Part shown: positions 1 through 11,643 of the stretch, piece after piece
Numbering within the stretch: the first letter of the stretch is position 1
Layout of the letters: each line of letters opens with the position of its first letter
Assembly: GCF_964355755.1 (NCBI RefSeq)
Contig: NC_092675.1
Span: 253,001 to 317,000 of the forward strand
Direction: 5' to 3'
DNA: 64,000 nt
From: Antedon mediterranea
Lineage: Eukaryota; Echinodermata; Crinoidea; Comatulida; Antedonidae
Made by a program: the position numbers and the translations under genes
Notes under the pieces: model-generated
What the model saw: only the letters and a program-made list of their open reading frames with translations
Databases searched by the model: none
Told to the model about the DNA's origin: nothing

Positions 1-822
1 CATACAGTTGCAGCAAGTGATAGTGCCAAATCCTTGATTGTTGATTGGATATGTAACTTTTTCTCTGGAAGGCGCCAAAGAGTCAAGTACCAATCGACTT
101 TGTCAGACTGGAAAACCTTATCCCGTGGTGTGCCACAAGGTACTAAGCTTGGAGAAATTGTGTTCCGTGCCGCCATCAACGATGCTGTGAAAGAAGCAAT
201 CTGTAAAAAGTGGAAGTTCGTTGATGATCTTTCACTGGGCGAGGTAGTTAACTCTAATGCAACGTCTACACTACAACATGATGTTGATGATTTGGTCGAA
301 TGGGCAACCATGAACAAATTTCAATTGAACCCATCAAAATGCAAACAACTTAAATTTTGTTTCATGAAGTCGCCACCCTATATGACACCTATCAACATAA
401 ATGGCCGTGAATTAGAAACAGTTAACTATGCAAAAATACTCGGTGTTTACATCCAGGATGATTTAAAATGTTATGTCCAGGTTGACCATATCCTTAGTAA
501 TGGAGGAAGACGTCTACACATGCTTAGCCTTTTAAAACAGTTTGGGATTCCTTTTGAAGACCTTGTCCAAGTTTACACCACATATGTTAGACCAATTTTC
601 GAGTATGCAATACCAGTATGGCACTCTAGTCTTACTGTTGCGCAGACAAATGCCATAGAGTCCATGCAAAAACGTGCATGTAAGATAATGTTGGGTAAAG
701 ATTACTAAGACTACAACACTTCCCTTAAAATTTTGAAAATCAAACGACTAGATGAACGCCGCGAAAATATATGTCGTAAATTTGCTTCAGATTGTATTAC
801 GTCTAATAAATTTAAAATGGAC
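1..822 (+). pseudogene. Non-LTR retrotransposon reverse transcriptase fragment
   Basis: The reading frame is open from the first base. It reads through the RT palm: a GVPQGTKLG box near base 130, an FVDD box (normally F/YADD) near base 220, and a C-terminal thumb with VRPIFEYAIPVWH near base 590. An in-frame TAA at 706-708 interrupts it, after which the same frame continues as RT-like sequence (LDERRENICRKFA) to about 822. The 5' part lies outside the window, and the usual C-terminal tail is replaced by unrelated non-coding sequence. The VPQGTKLG box is typical of CR1/Jockey-group LINEs of marine invertebrates; the clade is inferred from motif memory. It is a dead, truncated copy. Confidence 0.75.
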
Positions 823-2198
823 CTGAAATGGATTTTCGATTTTTTTCATTTTAGAATGATGTTTTGGGGGCTATTAGGTGTTGCTAGAATGTATATTGTT
901 ACAAAATATAAATTGGCCCTTTTGGGGAAAGCCCCATTTGAAAATCAAAAAAATTCGCGGGTGACGTCACTTTGCGAATATATTCCTATCCCTCCAATGG
1001 ACAATTTGCAGTTTTTTGGCTATAACTCTTGAAATCTATGGAGTATTTTCTAAAAAATGCTTGTGCATTTGCAGAAACGTATTTAGAATTTTTTTAGATA
1101 AAATTATTACCGTATAAACGGTTATTCATCGAGTAAATGACGATTTAAAATCTTAAAATCAACGGGTTTTTTCTGGCAATACCGAAGTTGGCCTGGCAAC
1201 GTTGTCCGGGATACAGCTCCGTGCGCAATGATGCGTATCCATATTTTCCGTTCGTCGTGTATTTTGTATCGTTCGTAATTTATACTGCTAAAATGTGATA
1301 GTTTCTTTAGTTTTTAGTTTAGCGGAATTAAATTAGTAATATGAGATGATAATTTATTTGTCACGAATCAGGCAGTTCGAAAACGAATTTTATTCATATT
1401 TTACTTTGGCTTGACAATGAGCGCAGCAAGTTGTTGATATCGCTTTGGTCCTTGGATGCACATGAAACGGAGCCTCGCCGCATGATGTGGGTGGTGGATC
1501 GACTCCGCGCACTGGATTGGGGGCCTAGCTAGGCCTAGCTAGTAAAGGTTTGGGAGGTAGGCCTTCTAAATTCGGGTTTTAGAACAAACGAAGTACATTT
1601 TAGGGACCTATATTTCAACAACATTAGATATTGAATAAATTAGTATTAGTGTCAACGCTTCGCGTATCTTTCCAGGCCGTCGATCATTCACTGACTATCG
1701 GGCGGCATACACGCTCTCGATATCATCGTGTGTATATGTGACGTCGTGAATATAGAGGCTTCCGACGGCCGTTGAAATAGAATATTGCAATGGCATGAGT
1801 AATTTTCGCTAATTTACCATGGTATCTTAAAATTTCGTTTTTACTCAAAATACTATATATTTTGTTTTTATTTGTATGGGTTTGTGTTAATTTGATACAT
1901 TTAAATAACATGTGTGAATTTCTTGAAAATCGAAATTCCATTTCAGGTCCATTTTAAGGATTGGTTTATTAGAAACCTTGAGCTTTCTGTTAGACTTAGG
2001 AAAAGAAAAGAATTTGTTGAGCCCCTATGTAAAACAAACTGATACTATAATAGCCCTATGCTTTATCTTACATGCCTCCTTAATGAGAGACAGACTTTAA
2101 TTCAGTAAAACTAAAGAAATTTTGTGAAGATGTATTTAATAAATTTAACATAATATCTGAATATGTACAAATAAATATAATATTACTGTAAATCACTT
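823..2198. other. Non-coding interval
   Basis: No supported exon on either strand. The region is AT-rich, with short GC-richer patches near 950 (containing TGACGTCA) and 1180-1260. The short ORFs here have no recognisable domain. Confidence 0.5.
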
Positions 2199-2719
2199 TT
2201 AATAGGGAGTTTCCGCAACCTCACGAATACGATAACGAAAACGGATACGTCACACATTTGTGAAACTTTTGAGCTGATCCCCATTTCCTATTCGTAAAGC
2301 GTATTCGTGTTGACGAATATCACCAGTCATATTCGTAACTACAAAACGAGTATAGTTTTTGATCTATTTTGCACATTTTGCATTTGAATCAGGAATGATT
2401 CATGATTATAATATAATTATACTTTTATTGAAAGTAATTTTTACTAAAGTAATTTACTAAAATGCCAGGTCAATTTTGATAAATAGCAGTTTTTAAAGTC
2501 CTCGCTCGCTTTGATGTTACGCTAGGCCTAGGCAGCCAAGCACCAAGCAACACGTACCTGCGCTTTGCTCAAATTTACCGCAGTCATATTTTGACGGCGC
2601 CCTCAATATTTCGTTGCCATGCGAAACAGATTTTTACTGGCTTACGAAAAAGGAATACGTGTGCGTGACGTATCCGTTTTCGTTATTGTATTCGTAAGAT
2701 TGCGAAACCTCCCTATTAA
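2199..2719. mobile_element. MITE with about 55-bp terminal inverted repeats, flanked by TTAA
   Basis: The segment starting at 2199 (TTAATAGGGAGTTTCCGCAA) reappears inverted at the right end, finishing at 2719. The two arms (2199-2255 and 2663-2719) agree closely, including the run ATAACGAAAACGGATACGTC. TTAA is present at both ends, as a target-site duplication would give. The 520-bp body has no ORF of note, so this is a non-autonomous DNA element. PiggyBac-type (TTAA) or PIF/Harbinger-type (TTA/TAA) mobilisation are both possible. Confidence 0.75.
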
Positions 2720-3414
2720 CTCCATAATTTCCACATTTTCTAATTATATCAAATTTCATAATCTTGTAAATAAATTATCAATTTCCTTATTTCCCTTACT
2801 TATTTAATTGAATTTTTAAATTTGTAGATAAATTTTAGCTAAATTTGCAATATGATTCCACTTTTATTGTTCTTTGATTTGTACGTGTACTTTTTATACT
2901 GTTTTATGCCTGTTTGAAATGTTTTTATATTTGTAAGTATCATGTAATTCAGCCATTTGCGATTTTGATGCAATAAAATGAAATGAAAATATGAAACACT
3001 TACTCAAAACTAATTATTGTGAATTTTAATGGATGGTGAATTGAGATTTCAAAATTAATATTCACATTAAAACTTCAGAGAGAATGGTATTTTTAAGAAT
3101 TCCTATAATGAATCAGAATGACATGAACGGCAAAGGAAAACCTGTTTTTACAGTATTTAGTATTTCCAATATTTTACAATGAAATATGTCGCTTTTTGTC
3201 ACCAAAGTTTGACAACATATGAATGTACATACTGGAACATACATTGGAAATTTCAGAAATCTCAGGTAAAGGTCATATGTATGCTGTATTACAATATGGA
3301 ACTTGAGCCTTGTGGATAAGTGGTTGCTGTTGGCATGTTGGAAGTCTGTCAACAGGGTATTGTTTTTGTTTTTAGATAATTGTGCTTAAAGACCTGAAGA
3401 ACACAGCCTTGCAA
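2720..3414. other. Non-coding interval
   Basis: AT-rich sequence between the MITE and the DIRS relic. I see no exon, RNA gene or repeat boundary that I can support. Confidence 0.4.
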
Positions 3415-3781
3415 CATTAAAACAACAGGGTCATACCATCACAGGATATCTAGATGATATGTTAATAATTGCAAAGACAGAAACAAAGCTTAATCAATCC
3501 TTAGAGACAGTAATCGCTTTATTGTCAAAATTGGGTTTTATTACTATTTGGAAAAAATCAATAACACATCCATGCCACAGAATACAACATTTAGGCTTTA
3601 TTATTGATTCAATAAAGCATGAAGGTTACATTAGTCAAAGAAAAAGAAGACAACATAAACGTTTATGTTTAGATACTCTTAACAAAAAAAGAGGATACCA
3701 TTAGAGGGGTAGCAAAAGTCATCGGAAGTGTTGTGGCAAGCTTTCCAGCAGTAAATATGGGGCCTTTGCATTAAAAAGACA
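3415..3781 (+). pseudogene. DIRS-like retrotransposon RT fragment (left half)
   Basis: The frame through 3459 reads GHTITGYLDDMLIIAKT, the YLDD catalytic box of a reverse transcriptase. It continues with a connection region containing FIIDS, then, after a stop near 3702, VAKVIGSVVASFPAVNMGPL, which resembles the IG..VASFPAV..GPLHYR motif of DIRS-family elements. The fragment is cut at about 3781 by a LINE insertion and resumes at 6633. Both ends of the parent element are missing, so it is an old relic. DIRS is preferred over Ty3/gypsy because of the VASFPAV..GPL motif. Confidence 0.7.
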
Positions 3782-6540
3782 TTTTTGTAATTACCGAAAG
3801 TTGGTTGAAAGGTGATGCAAGTGACAACCACTTTATTGCGGACGTGAGTAACACCCTCCCAAATTTCGTGGTGTCACATGAGCCACGCCCTACAGGTGGA
3901 CGCGGAGGTGGAATATGCATCATTTCGCACCGTGGACTCCAAATAACACCAAATGTTTCAACAAGTTTCCGGTCTTTCGAACATATGGATATCAAGATCA
4001 CTTCCAATTCATCTGTAATTAACTTGATTTCAATTTACAGACCACCACCATCGACCAAAAACAAACTTACCTTTGACTTGTTCATCACTGAATTCTCATC
4101 ACTTCTTGAATCAGTCTCTTGCACCAAAAACCTTCTGATAGTTGGTGATTTCAATATTCACACAGATGACCTCTTGGACAACAACACCAAGCGATTTGAT
4201 GAACTGCTTTACACGAGTTGTCTTCATCAACACGTCCAAGGCCCCACTCACGTTAGCGGGCACACACTGGACCTTCTAATCTCTCGAAAAAACGACAACA
4301 TAATAAAACAAACCACTGTCAAACAAGGACTACCATCCGACCATATGGCTGTCATCAGCTTTGTGGATTTATCACATCCTAAACAACCAACGCGGACAAC
4401 CTCTTACCGCAAACTTCGTAACATTGATCTAAATTGTTTTGTGGAAGATATAATGAATTCCCCGCTCGTCTGCGCACCGGAAGATAATGTCTCCGATCTC
4501 GCTGACCAATACAATAATGTATTGCAGTACATCCTTGACCAACATGCTCCGTTAACAACTAAACTGGTCACCATTAGACCACGGGCACCATGGTACACGA
4601 ATGAACTCCGTGAAGCGAAGTGCGTCAAACGGAGATCAGAACGCAGAATGTTGAAATCTGGTTTGGATATCGACAAACAGAGGTACAAGTTGGAATGCAA
4701 AGCATATAAAGATATGCTAGATCTAGCAAAATGCAATTATCATCGCAATGAAATCGCTAATGCGGATGACAAGAACCTTTTCCGCATCATAAGTAAACTG
4801 TACTCGGTCGATTCTTCTCCTGTTCTGCCAAAACACACATCTTCAATGGATCTCGCAAACCAGTTTGGCTGTTTCTTTAATGAAAAGATTCTGAAAATTT
4901 GCAAGAAACTTAACTCCATAAACACTCCACTAATAACTGTCAACGTCGACGAGTCATGTAATAGTAGTTTCGCTGAATTTGAGCAAATATCAGAAGATAC
5001 GGTACGCAAAGTCATCGCTGAAAGCGCATCTAAGTCCAGTAGACTTGACCCAATTCCAACACGGTTACTAAAAAACTGCATTGACGCTCTACTACCGCAT
5101 ATCACTAAAATCGTCAACATGTCGCTGTCATCAGGTACTGTACCATCTGCATTTAAATTGTCCCTCGTTATGCCACTGTTGAAAAAGCAAAATCTCGACT
5201 CCAACGTCCTACAAAATTATAGACCAATAGCAAATCTTCCCTTCCTTTTCAAAGTCTTGGAAAGAATTGCAACTGCTCAGATAAAAGCATATATGGATGA
5301 ACATTTCCTGTTTTCAAAAGTCCAATCAGCCTACCGCCGCTTCCACTCAACTGAAACCGCTTTATTACGTGTTACAAACGATCTACTACTTGCTTTAGAC
5401 AAAGGTAATGAAGCGGTACTTATTCTACTCGACTACTCCGCAGCATTTGACACTATCAATCATGATTTATTATTTCAACGTCTTCATAAAAGATACGGCA
5501 TAAGCGGAACCGCATTGAAATGGTTTATTTCATATTTTGAGAATCGTAGACAAGCAATCATTGTGGGTGATTCGATGTCTGATGAGTTCGCTCTACCCTG
5601 GGGTGTACCACAGGGATCCGTAAAAGGTCCACTCGATTTCATCTTATACACTGGACCACTCAGCAACATCATTGATTCCCACCCGGAAGTTCGTCATATG
5701 ATCTATGCAGATGACACTCAACTATATTTAATCATGAAACCTACACATCACTCTGAATCTGTTAACAGCCTTGAATCATGCATTGCAGATGTTCGCTCAT
5801 GGGCCATTCAAAATAAACTCATGCTCAACGACTCCAAGACTGAAATGATCCATTTTCATTCAAAGTTCCGTGAGGCATCATCATTTCCTTTGGTCCATAT
5901 CGGAGATACTAGTGTCTCTACCTCCAGCTCAGCCAGAAATCTAGGCGTCCAACTAGACAACAGCCTCGGTTTAAAAGAACACATTCGTAATGTTTGCCGT
6001 GGTGCTTCCTTTGGAATTTACCAGATCGGCCAGATTCGTAAGTACCTTGACAAAACATCAACTGAACGTCTTGTTCATGCTTTTGTTTCATCTCGTCTGG
6101 ACTGTAATAACTCGCTTCTGTACGGCCTACCAACTTCTTATCTGTCTCCTCTTCAACGAATCCAAAATTCCGCCGCAAGACTTATCACTGGCACTAAACG
6201 ACATGAACATATTTCTCCCGTTTTACGTGACTTACACTGGTTGCCTGTTGATCAGCGCATTCGTTTTAAAATCCTGTTGCTGACATATAAGGCCATCAAC
6301 GGATGTGCTCCAGCCTACATATGTGACATCATTACTCCGTCAACCAACTCTTCGCTTCGTTCATCCAGCAGACTTCTTCTAAAACCTGGACCCCGTTCCA
6401 GAACTCGGTTTTACGGTGATCGTGCTTTCGCTGTCGCAGCCCCAAAACTCTGGAACACTCTACCACTCGAAATACGCTCATCAAAATCTGTTATCACATT
6501 TAAAACTAAACTCAAAACTCATCTCTTCAGAGAAGCATAA
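3782..6540 (+). CDS. LINE ORF2 polyprotein: endonuclease plus reverse transcriptase, 5'-truncated
   Basis: Open without interruption to TAA at 6538-6540; the first ATG, at 3805, gives 911 residues. The N-terminal 220 residues are an apurinic-type endonuclease (exonuclease-endonuclease-phosphatase fold) with IYRPP, the VGDFNIH box and SDHMAV near the end; the first strand of the domain, including the early catalytic residues, is missing. The RT follows: NYRPIANLPFLFKVLER, SAYRRFHSTETAL, LDYSAAFDTINH, WGVPQGSVKGPL and YADDTQLYL near base 5706. The C-terminal block (HWLPVDQRIRFKILLLTYKA and an AFAVAAPKLWNTLP-type ending) is characteristic of the CR1/L2/Rex1 group. The intact frame suggests a fairly recent insertion, but the truncated endonuclease makes it non-autonomous. 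Confidence 0.85.
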
Positions 6541-6632
6541 TCGCACGCTACTACTTGCACTGATCTTGGAAAACACAGCGCTTTGAAACCTTTGTCTCTT
6601 GCGCTTTATAAATGTTATTTATTATTATTATT
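3782..6632 (+). mobile_element. CR1/L2-group LINE inserted into the DIRS relic
   Basis: A 5'-truncated non-LTR retrotransposon running from within the endonuclease domain to a 3' (ATT)n tail at about 6612-6635. The flanks carry a near-identical repeat, ATTAAAAAGACA at 3770-3781 and ATTAAAAGAAACA at 6633-6645, interpreted as the target-site duplication. Joining the flanks restores the DIRS reading frame (GPL..KR..NKGNFDA), which fixes both boundaries. The terminal simple repeat and truncated 5' end are typical of target-primed reverse transcription. Confidence 0.85.
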
Positions 6633-6995
6633 ATTAAAAGAAACAAGGGCAATTTTGATGCTATGATGTGTATCACAAACAATTTGAGGAAGGAATTAAG
6701 CTGGTGGACAACAGAAATTAATACCCAATGGAAAAATATAATTGAGTTCCCCTAAATATTATAATCTCATTGGACAACTCAAATGAAGGCTGGGGTGGTG
6801 CATTAGGAAGTGAGAAAGTTGGGGGGAGATGGCTTGAGGTAGAAAAGGCATGGCATATAGCCATCTGGAATTACAAGGAGCTTTCCTAGTTTTAAAGAGA
6901 GGATTAAAGATAAAAGAGTTGGAATTTGGCTAGATAACACTACTAACGTTGGAGTATTGTTTTGGAATTTTATAAACATAATCTCTTGATTGTCT
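6633..6995 (+). pseudogene. DIRS-like retrotransposon RNase H fragment (right half)
   Basis: Continues the relic that begins at 3415: NKGNFDAMMCITNNLRKEL, then LDNSNEGWGGALGSEKVGGRW, matching the DAS.EGWGG....GGRW signature of the DIRS RNase H domain, then a degenerate WLDNTTNVGV stretch after a frameshift. Several frameshifts and stops are present. No tyrosine recombinase or split direct repeats were found, so only the pol core survives. Confidence 0.65.
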
Positions 6996-7131
6996 TTCAA
7001 CTCTAAGCATAAGTATAAGCATTATATAGGTTCCAAACGTCAGTGACAGTCATCTGTATGCAAAGGCAATTTTGTTTTTAAGAGTCATGGTACCTTGATA
7101 AGAAGCCTTATAAATAATAGTGTACTATTAC

Positions 7132-7215
7132 CTTCATATCCAGTTGCTGGGTATACATTAACATAGTCAATGCTGTATGTATCTCCTAAATCAACATACC
7201 AATAAGCATTTTCAC
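7132..7215 (-). CDS. Gene A exon 3: F-type lectin domain, part 2
   Basis: 84 nt, phase 1-1. It encodes [20 protein letters not shown], the WW.VDLG...I..V.I core strand of the FTP domain. Acceptor CTGCAG, donor GTAATA. Confidence 0.75.
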
Positions 7216-10200
7216 CTGCAGAATATAAACAACAACATTTTAATTTATATTGTTGTTGAAAAATCCCAAAAAACTAGTAATATTTATTCAATAAAAAGTA
7301 AATGAAATAGAGTATGGTAATAATTACTTAATTAGTACATATACATTTAGGATACTAAAAAACTACTAAAGAAAAATGTTGTTGGATTGTATATATTTTC
7401 TAAATTGTTAATTTAAGTTTAGGGCGACAAATATTGGTAGGCAAATTTAAATTTGTGAAAAAAAGAATAAATTATATTAAATTGATATAATAATCTTACC
7501 AACAGTACGTGAACATGAACCACTGGTAAAGTCCATATCAGTGTTATCATCAACAGCTAAACCAGCATTATATACACCACCCGATGTATCTGTACTCTGG
7601 TAAGCCATCTTGCCAGTTGATAAAACAGCTGAAGAGAAAACAAAAATTACAATATTAACCACCTTCACCACCACAAACTGGGTTTTGAGTCCAAAAAGTG
7701 AAAATTGTGATCTAGATTCAATCCAAATTAAATGGAATATAAGTAACATAAATTTCCCAATCTCTCTCTCTTGCACTCCCACTATCTTATATTAATCAAC
7801 ATTTACCAACATTTAGATGTGCCTAAATCATATGTAAGATGTTTGTATATAGATTTTTCTAGTGCTTTTAATACCGTTGAACCTGGTTCATTAGTACGCA
7901 AACTTAAAGAAATGAACGTAAACGACACATTGACTTCATGGATATATAATTTCTTAACAAAAAGGTTCCAGTATGTTAAACTAAACGGTATTTTATCTGA
8001 TAAAAGAACTGTTAGCATTGGCACGCCACAAGGGTCTGTTATCTCCCCAATGTTGTTTTCACTGTTCACCAGCAGTTTCAGAGCCAATTCAAATGAATGT
8101 TGTATAGTAAAATATGCAGATGACACAGTCATCACTGGATACATTACTGGCAATGATGAAACAAGCTATAGACAACTAGGATTTGATTTTTATCACTGGT
8201 GCTGCAATAACAACCTGAAACTAAACATAAAGAAAACAAAAGAAATGCAAATTGATTTTAGGAAAATTAAAGAACCCTTAGAACCTCTGATTATAAATGA
8301 AAATGAGATTGAAGTAGTAAATGAGTACAAATATCTGGGTTGTATAATTGACAATAAGCTAAATTGGATAAATAATGTAAATAAAGCCACATGCAAAGCC
8401 AACCAAAGGATGTTTATTTTAAGAAAAATGAAGTACCTACAAATTGACAAAACTATACTTAAATTGTTTTATAACTCTGTAATTCTCAGTGTAATACTTT
8501 TTTGTAATGTTTGTTTTTATGGTAATACAATGCAAAAAGATAAAATTAAACTTAATCGAATAGGAAATAGAGCAATTAGACTAGTAGGAGAGCACTTACC
8601 TGATGTTGAATCCTTGTATAAAGAAAATGTGTTAAAAAAAGTAAAAAGTATCATTGATGATGAAACACATCCTCTTCACAAACAATTTGCTCTCATGAAT
8701 TCTGGCATAAGACTACGTGCACTTAATACCAAAACAAAACGGTTTAGGTGCTCGTTTGTACCTAATGCTATACACTTATATAACTCCAGAGTACAAAGGT
8801 AAAATGTAATTGTAACCGATAATTTTTATCTAATTTTAACAATTTTTAGCCTCTTAACTTTTTGTGTGTGTTTTTGTAAATTGTATTTTATATTTTTGTA
8901 TTTTGCCAGTTTTCAAATCACATTTCTGTTTTTTAAATGGACAATAAAGTATATATGACTATGACTATGACTATGACTAATCTGCCTCAAACTCAGACAG
9001 GGATACAAGGTACAGTATGAATAGATACGAGTAGGGCAGAATTAGTCAATTTGATTATTTTTTTATTAAAATTAAGCAAATCGGTCCAAATAAATAGATT
9101 GTAAATAATTGAACTTAAGACAGTAAAACATCTTTTTTTATCGCTGTTGTTAGAGCGGAATGCAATTGATTGGTCAATTAAAAATTGCTCAAACATGCAC
9201 ATTTTAAAAATTCATGGTATAAAGATTTGACTGGTTGTAGTGGTGATTTGGTACGTATTGCGGCTAGATATCATTGAGTACAGTACCTTAATTTGGTTTG
9301 ATTCTCGGACAATTTCTTTTTATTTTTAATTAATTGTTGTCTTTTAGTCGTCTTTACCCACCATTTGACTAGAGATATGTTGTCGTAAATCTAAATCAAA
9401 TTGTAACCCTGGGTTATTAGTCTTTTGTTGTTTTTTAGGGTATTAGAGGAGGGGTTACTATTAGAGTAGTGGGTTACTATTAGAGTAGTGGGTTACTATA
9501 ATAAACAAATTTGGTTGAACTATAACTTTATTTTATAAACTTAAAATCCCCCACTCCCGAGATCACGGACCGCTGTTTGTATGTGTTTTTACTGATTATT
9601 ACATTATAACATTTTATTGTACGGACTGTACGGAAATAAACACTGATAACTTGCATCTTGAATGAGGTGTTTACGTATACACAAACTATCGGCGCCGAAA
9701 ACAGGAAATGGTAAAACTATAGTAGGCCTATATATTTTGGAATATATTATTCATTCATTCATTCATCTTTTATTTCAGAAAAAAATTCTCCATAGTTCAG
9801 TAACAAATTAGTGTACATTATTGCAAATATAACAAATACATATATATATATATGTAGATATATAAAAAAAAAAAAAACCTACGCTACATAGTCACGTGGT
9901 TAGAACAATACAGTAGCTTCATCCATCTACTATGTAGATTGGATGAAGGAAAAGCAAATTATATTATATTATAAGTAGGCCTAGCCTAGGCCTCATGAAT
10001 ATTTTTATTATTTTTCAAGAATATTATTGATTGATTGATATTGATTACTTACGGGCCATAATTCATATTAAGAGAATAATATTCTAGGCTAGTAAGATCT
10101 TTGTCTTTATCAGGTCCTACTTTACCCAACGGCATACCACTATGGAGAGGGGAAATCCATAGACTGAGTGAGTAGTCTATGCCGGAGCCATAAAATAGAG

Positions 10201-10338
10201 AAGAAGCCTCCTACACACTACTCAGTAGTAGTCTAGGCCTACGGATTTTACACACGGATACTTACTGTTTTGAGATGAACTGATGAAGCAATGTTTAAGT
10301 AGAAGTAAAAAAAATAGTGTCAACCTTTTATCAAACAT
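7132..10338 (-). CDS. Receptor gene A: signal peptide plus partial F-type lectin domain (incomplete)
   Basis: Three exons in order on the minus strand: 10266-10338 (ATG, signal peptide), 7500-7628 and 7132-7215 (first two lectin exons). Splice sites are GT-AG and all junctions are phase 1. The spliced frame is open for 95 codons plus one base and reads naturally across junctions, for example TVGENAYWYVDLGD. The third lectin exon and the HYR, TM and tail exons of genes B-D are not found between 7131 and base 1; that interval holds LINE and DIRS copies instead. Either a long intron continues beyond the left edge, or the gene lost its 3' half. Intron 1 contains a Rex1-type LINE absent from the same place in gene C. 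Likely a secreted or membrane lectin if complete; here probably a truncated paralogue. Confidence 0.5.
7500..7628 (-). CDS. Gene A exon 2: F-type lectin domain, part 1
   Basis: 129 nt, phase 1-1. It contains AYQST....YNAGLAVDDN and SGSCSRTV, the A.QSS...AA.AVDGN...SC..T pattern of F-type (FTP) lectin domains. Acceptor TTCAG, donor GTAAG. Confidence 0.75.
7789..8978 (+). mobile_element. Rex1/Babar-type LINE in intron 1 of gene A, 5'-truncated
   Basis: The boundaries come from comparison with gene C, where CACTCCCACTATC is followed directly by TTTAATCTGCCTC (43770-43796). In gene A the same flanks are separated by this 1.2-kb insert. The 3' end carries a tandem TATGAC tail (8953-8978). The opposite orientation to the host gene and the truncation within the RT are usual for a LINE insertion. 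Confidence 0.8.
7800..8802 (+). CDS. Rex1-type LINE reverse transcriptase, C-terminal part
   Basis: Open frame from the element's truncation point to TAA at 8800-8802. Motifs in order: YIDFSSAFNTV, IGTPQGSVISP, VKYADDTVITGY near base 8108, then KLNIKKTKEMQIDFR, the thumb with YLGCIIDNKLNW, and a C-terminus HPLHKQFALMNSG...SFVPNAIHLYNSR. The WC..N.L.LN..KTKEM..DFR string and the HPLH...FVP.AI.LYN ending are hallmarks of the Rex1/Babar branch of CR1-like LINEs. Endonuclease and N-terminal RT are missing. The same family occurs at 52319-54486. Confidence 0.8.
8979..10265 (-). other. Rest of gene A intron 1, homologous to gene C intron 1
   Basis: This interval aligns by eye with 43790-45064: shared blocks near 8981/43789, 9150/43925, 9600/44620 and 10050/44830. 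No exon is seen. A 20-bp tandem unit (GGGTTACTATTAGAGTAGT, about 2.5 copies) sits at 9457-9498. Confidence 0.6.
10266..10338 (-). CDS. Gene A exon 1: signal peptide
   Basis: ATG at 10338-10336; 24 codons ([18 protein letters not shown], then ISSSQN) with a hydrophobic core, ending phase 1 at a GTAAGT donor. It is nearly identical to exon 1 of gene C. Confidence 0.7.
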
Positions 10339-10439
10339 TTTGGTTTAAATTAACACTGGTAGAACGCTCACCAAAATCAATATTTTCATATTTTTCGTGA
10401 TTATTATTTACAAATACAGTACTACTGTAAAGCCATGAA

Positions 10440-10495
10440 TAACTTCTTTATTATTTCCGGTTGTTATAGCGCCATCACTTCAGGGCTAGGACCGT
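10440..10495 (-). promoter_or_regulatory. Conserved upstream element of gene A
   Basis: About 110 bp upstream of the gene A start codon. On the minus strand the order is GTGATGGCGCTATAAC then CCGGAAATAATAAAG. The same pair occurs upstream of genes B and C. CCGGAAAT resembles an ETS-type site; the promoter role is inferred from position and conservation. Confidence 0.4.
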
Positions 10496-11643
10496 ATTCT
10501 TGAAACTGAACTTTAATTTTAATTTCATTTATCCGTCTAAAAAAATAGGAGAGTAGGCCTACAAACGTGCACAAATAATAAAAACAAAGTGAGAAACATG
10601 AGACAGGAAAAACCATTTAAGGTTGTATGCTCAATTTCCTAAATTATAAATTCCATTACTTACCAAGAAATATTTCTCTATATACAGTATTATTACTTTT
10701 ATCAGAGCTCTGCAACAAATGTAAAGTTCCCTTTTCACTAACTACAATGATCAATTGTAGGCCTACTTTCATTTTATTTTACAATTATATTTCATGTTGT
10801 ACAAAAAGTTTTATGGAAAAAAATGAAATAAAAAAATGTAATTTTTTATGTTTAAGGTTTCCCACTCGACAGTGATTTAGTAATAATAATACATTCAAAC
10901 CAAATATCTGCCTGTACCTGAGCTTTAACAACAAAGATCTAATGATGTAAAGAAATCAATTAAGATAAATTATTATTATACAATTCAATTTGTAATAGAC
11001 TTTAGTTATGGAAAAAATAAAAAATATTACATATATAAATTTACGTAAGAATGTGTACTCGATGGTATATTAAATAAAGTTGGTTAGCATCTCGGTACTG
11101 ATTTTAACCTGCTTACTAATTAAATTTAGTTAGATAATTAGTTATTGACAATTAAAACAAATTTAGGTTCAATGATTTGCCCCAAATAGGGTGTTTTCCG
11201 ATCGTGGTATACACTGTCTAATGGATCATGTTCTCTTGAAAAATACCTACACACAATATTACGAGGATGCTTCGCATTTTCCTATTTCCTTCTACGATAA
11301 TTATTTTTAATAGCTGAAAACGGTTGAACAGCTCGAGTACAGTATCATAATGTTGAAGACAGGCCGATTTTCTTCAAAAAATACTATTTTGATAGATTCA
11401 ATATACGCTTATACAAATGTATTGATTTGCGATGAATCGAACATTCCAATCAGACTCCCAGTTTGTAGGTAAATTTATGAGCCCTTGGTTTAACACAAGT
11501 AGGTAAATTTATGGGCCCTTGGAGAATAAACTTACAACTGAGATATAGTATTGTAATACTTTGACAATATTGTAAATACGTAATTATCATTTTTGGTCGC
11601 CTTACTGTGAATGTGGTTACTGTTAGATATATAAACACATATA
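10496..11643. other. A-B intergenic spacer, part 1
   Basis: Non-coding on both strands. 10620-11100 aligns with 45790-46170 upstream of gene C (shared words such as AAATATTTCTCTATAT and AATTATATTTCATGTTGTAC), showing that the spacer was duplicated along with the genes. Confidence 0.6.

Noticed and set aside
823-1032. Continuation of the first LINE frame to base 1032
   Set aside because: The translation loses all similarity to RT C-termini after about base 822 and looks like chance open sequence in a different repeat.
4404-5204. Minus-strand ORFs of 110 and 154 codons
   Set aside because: Antisense shadows of the CR1/L2-type LINE ORF2.
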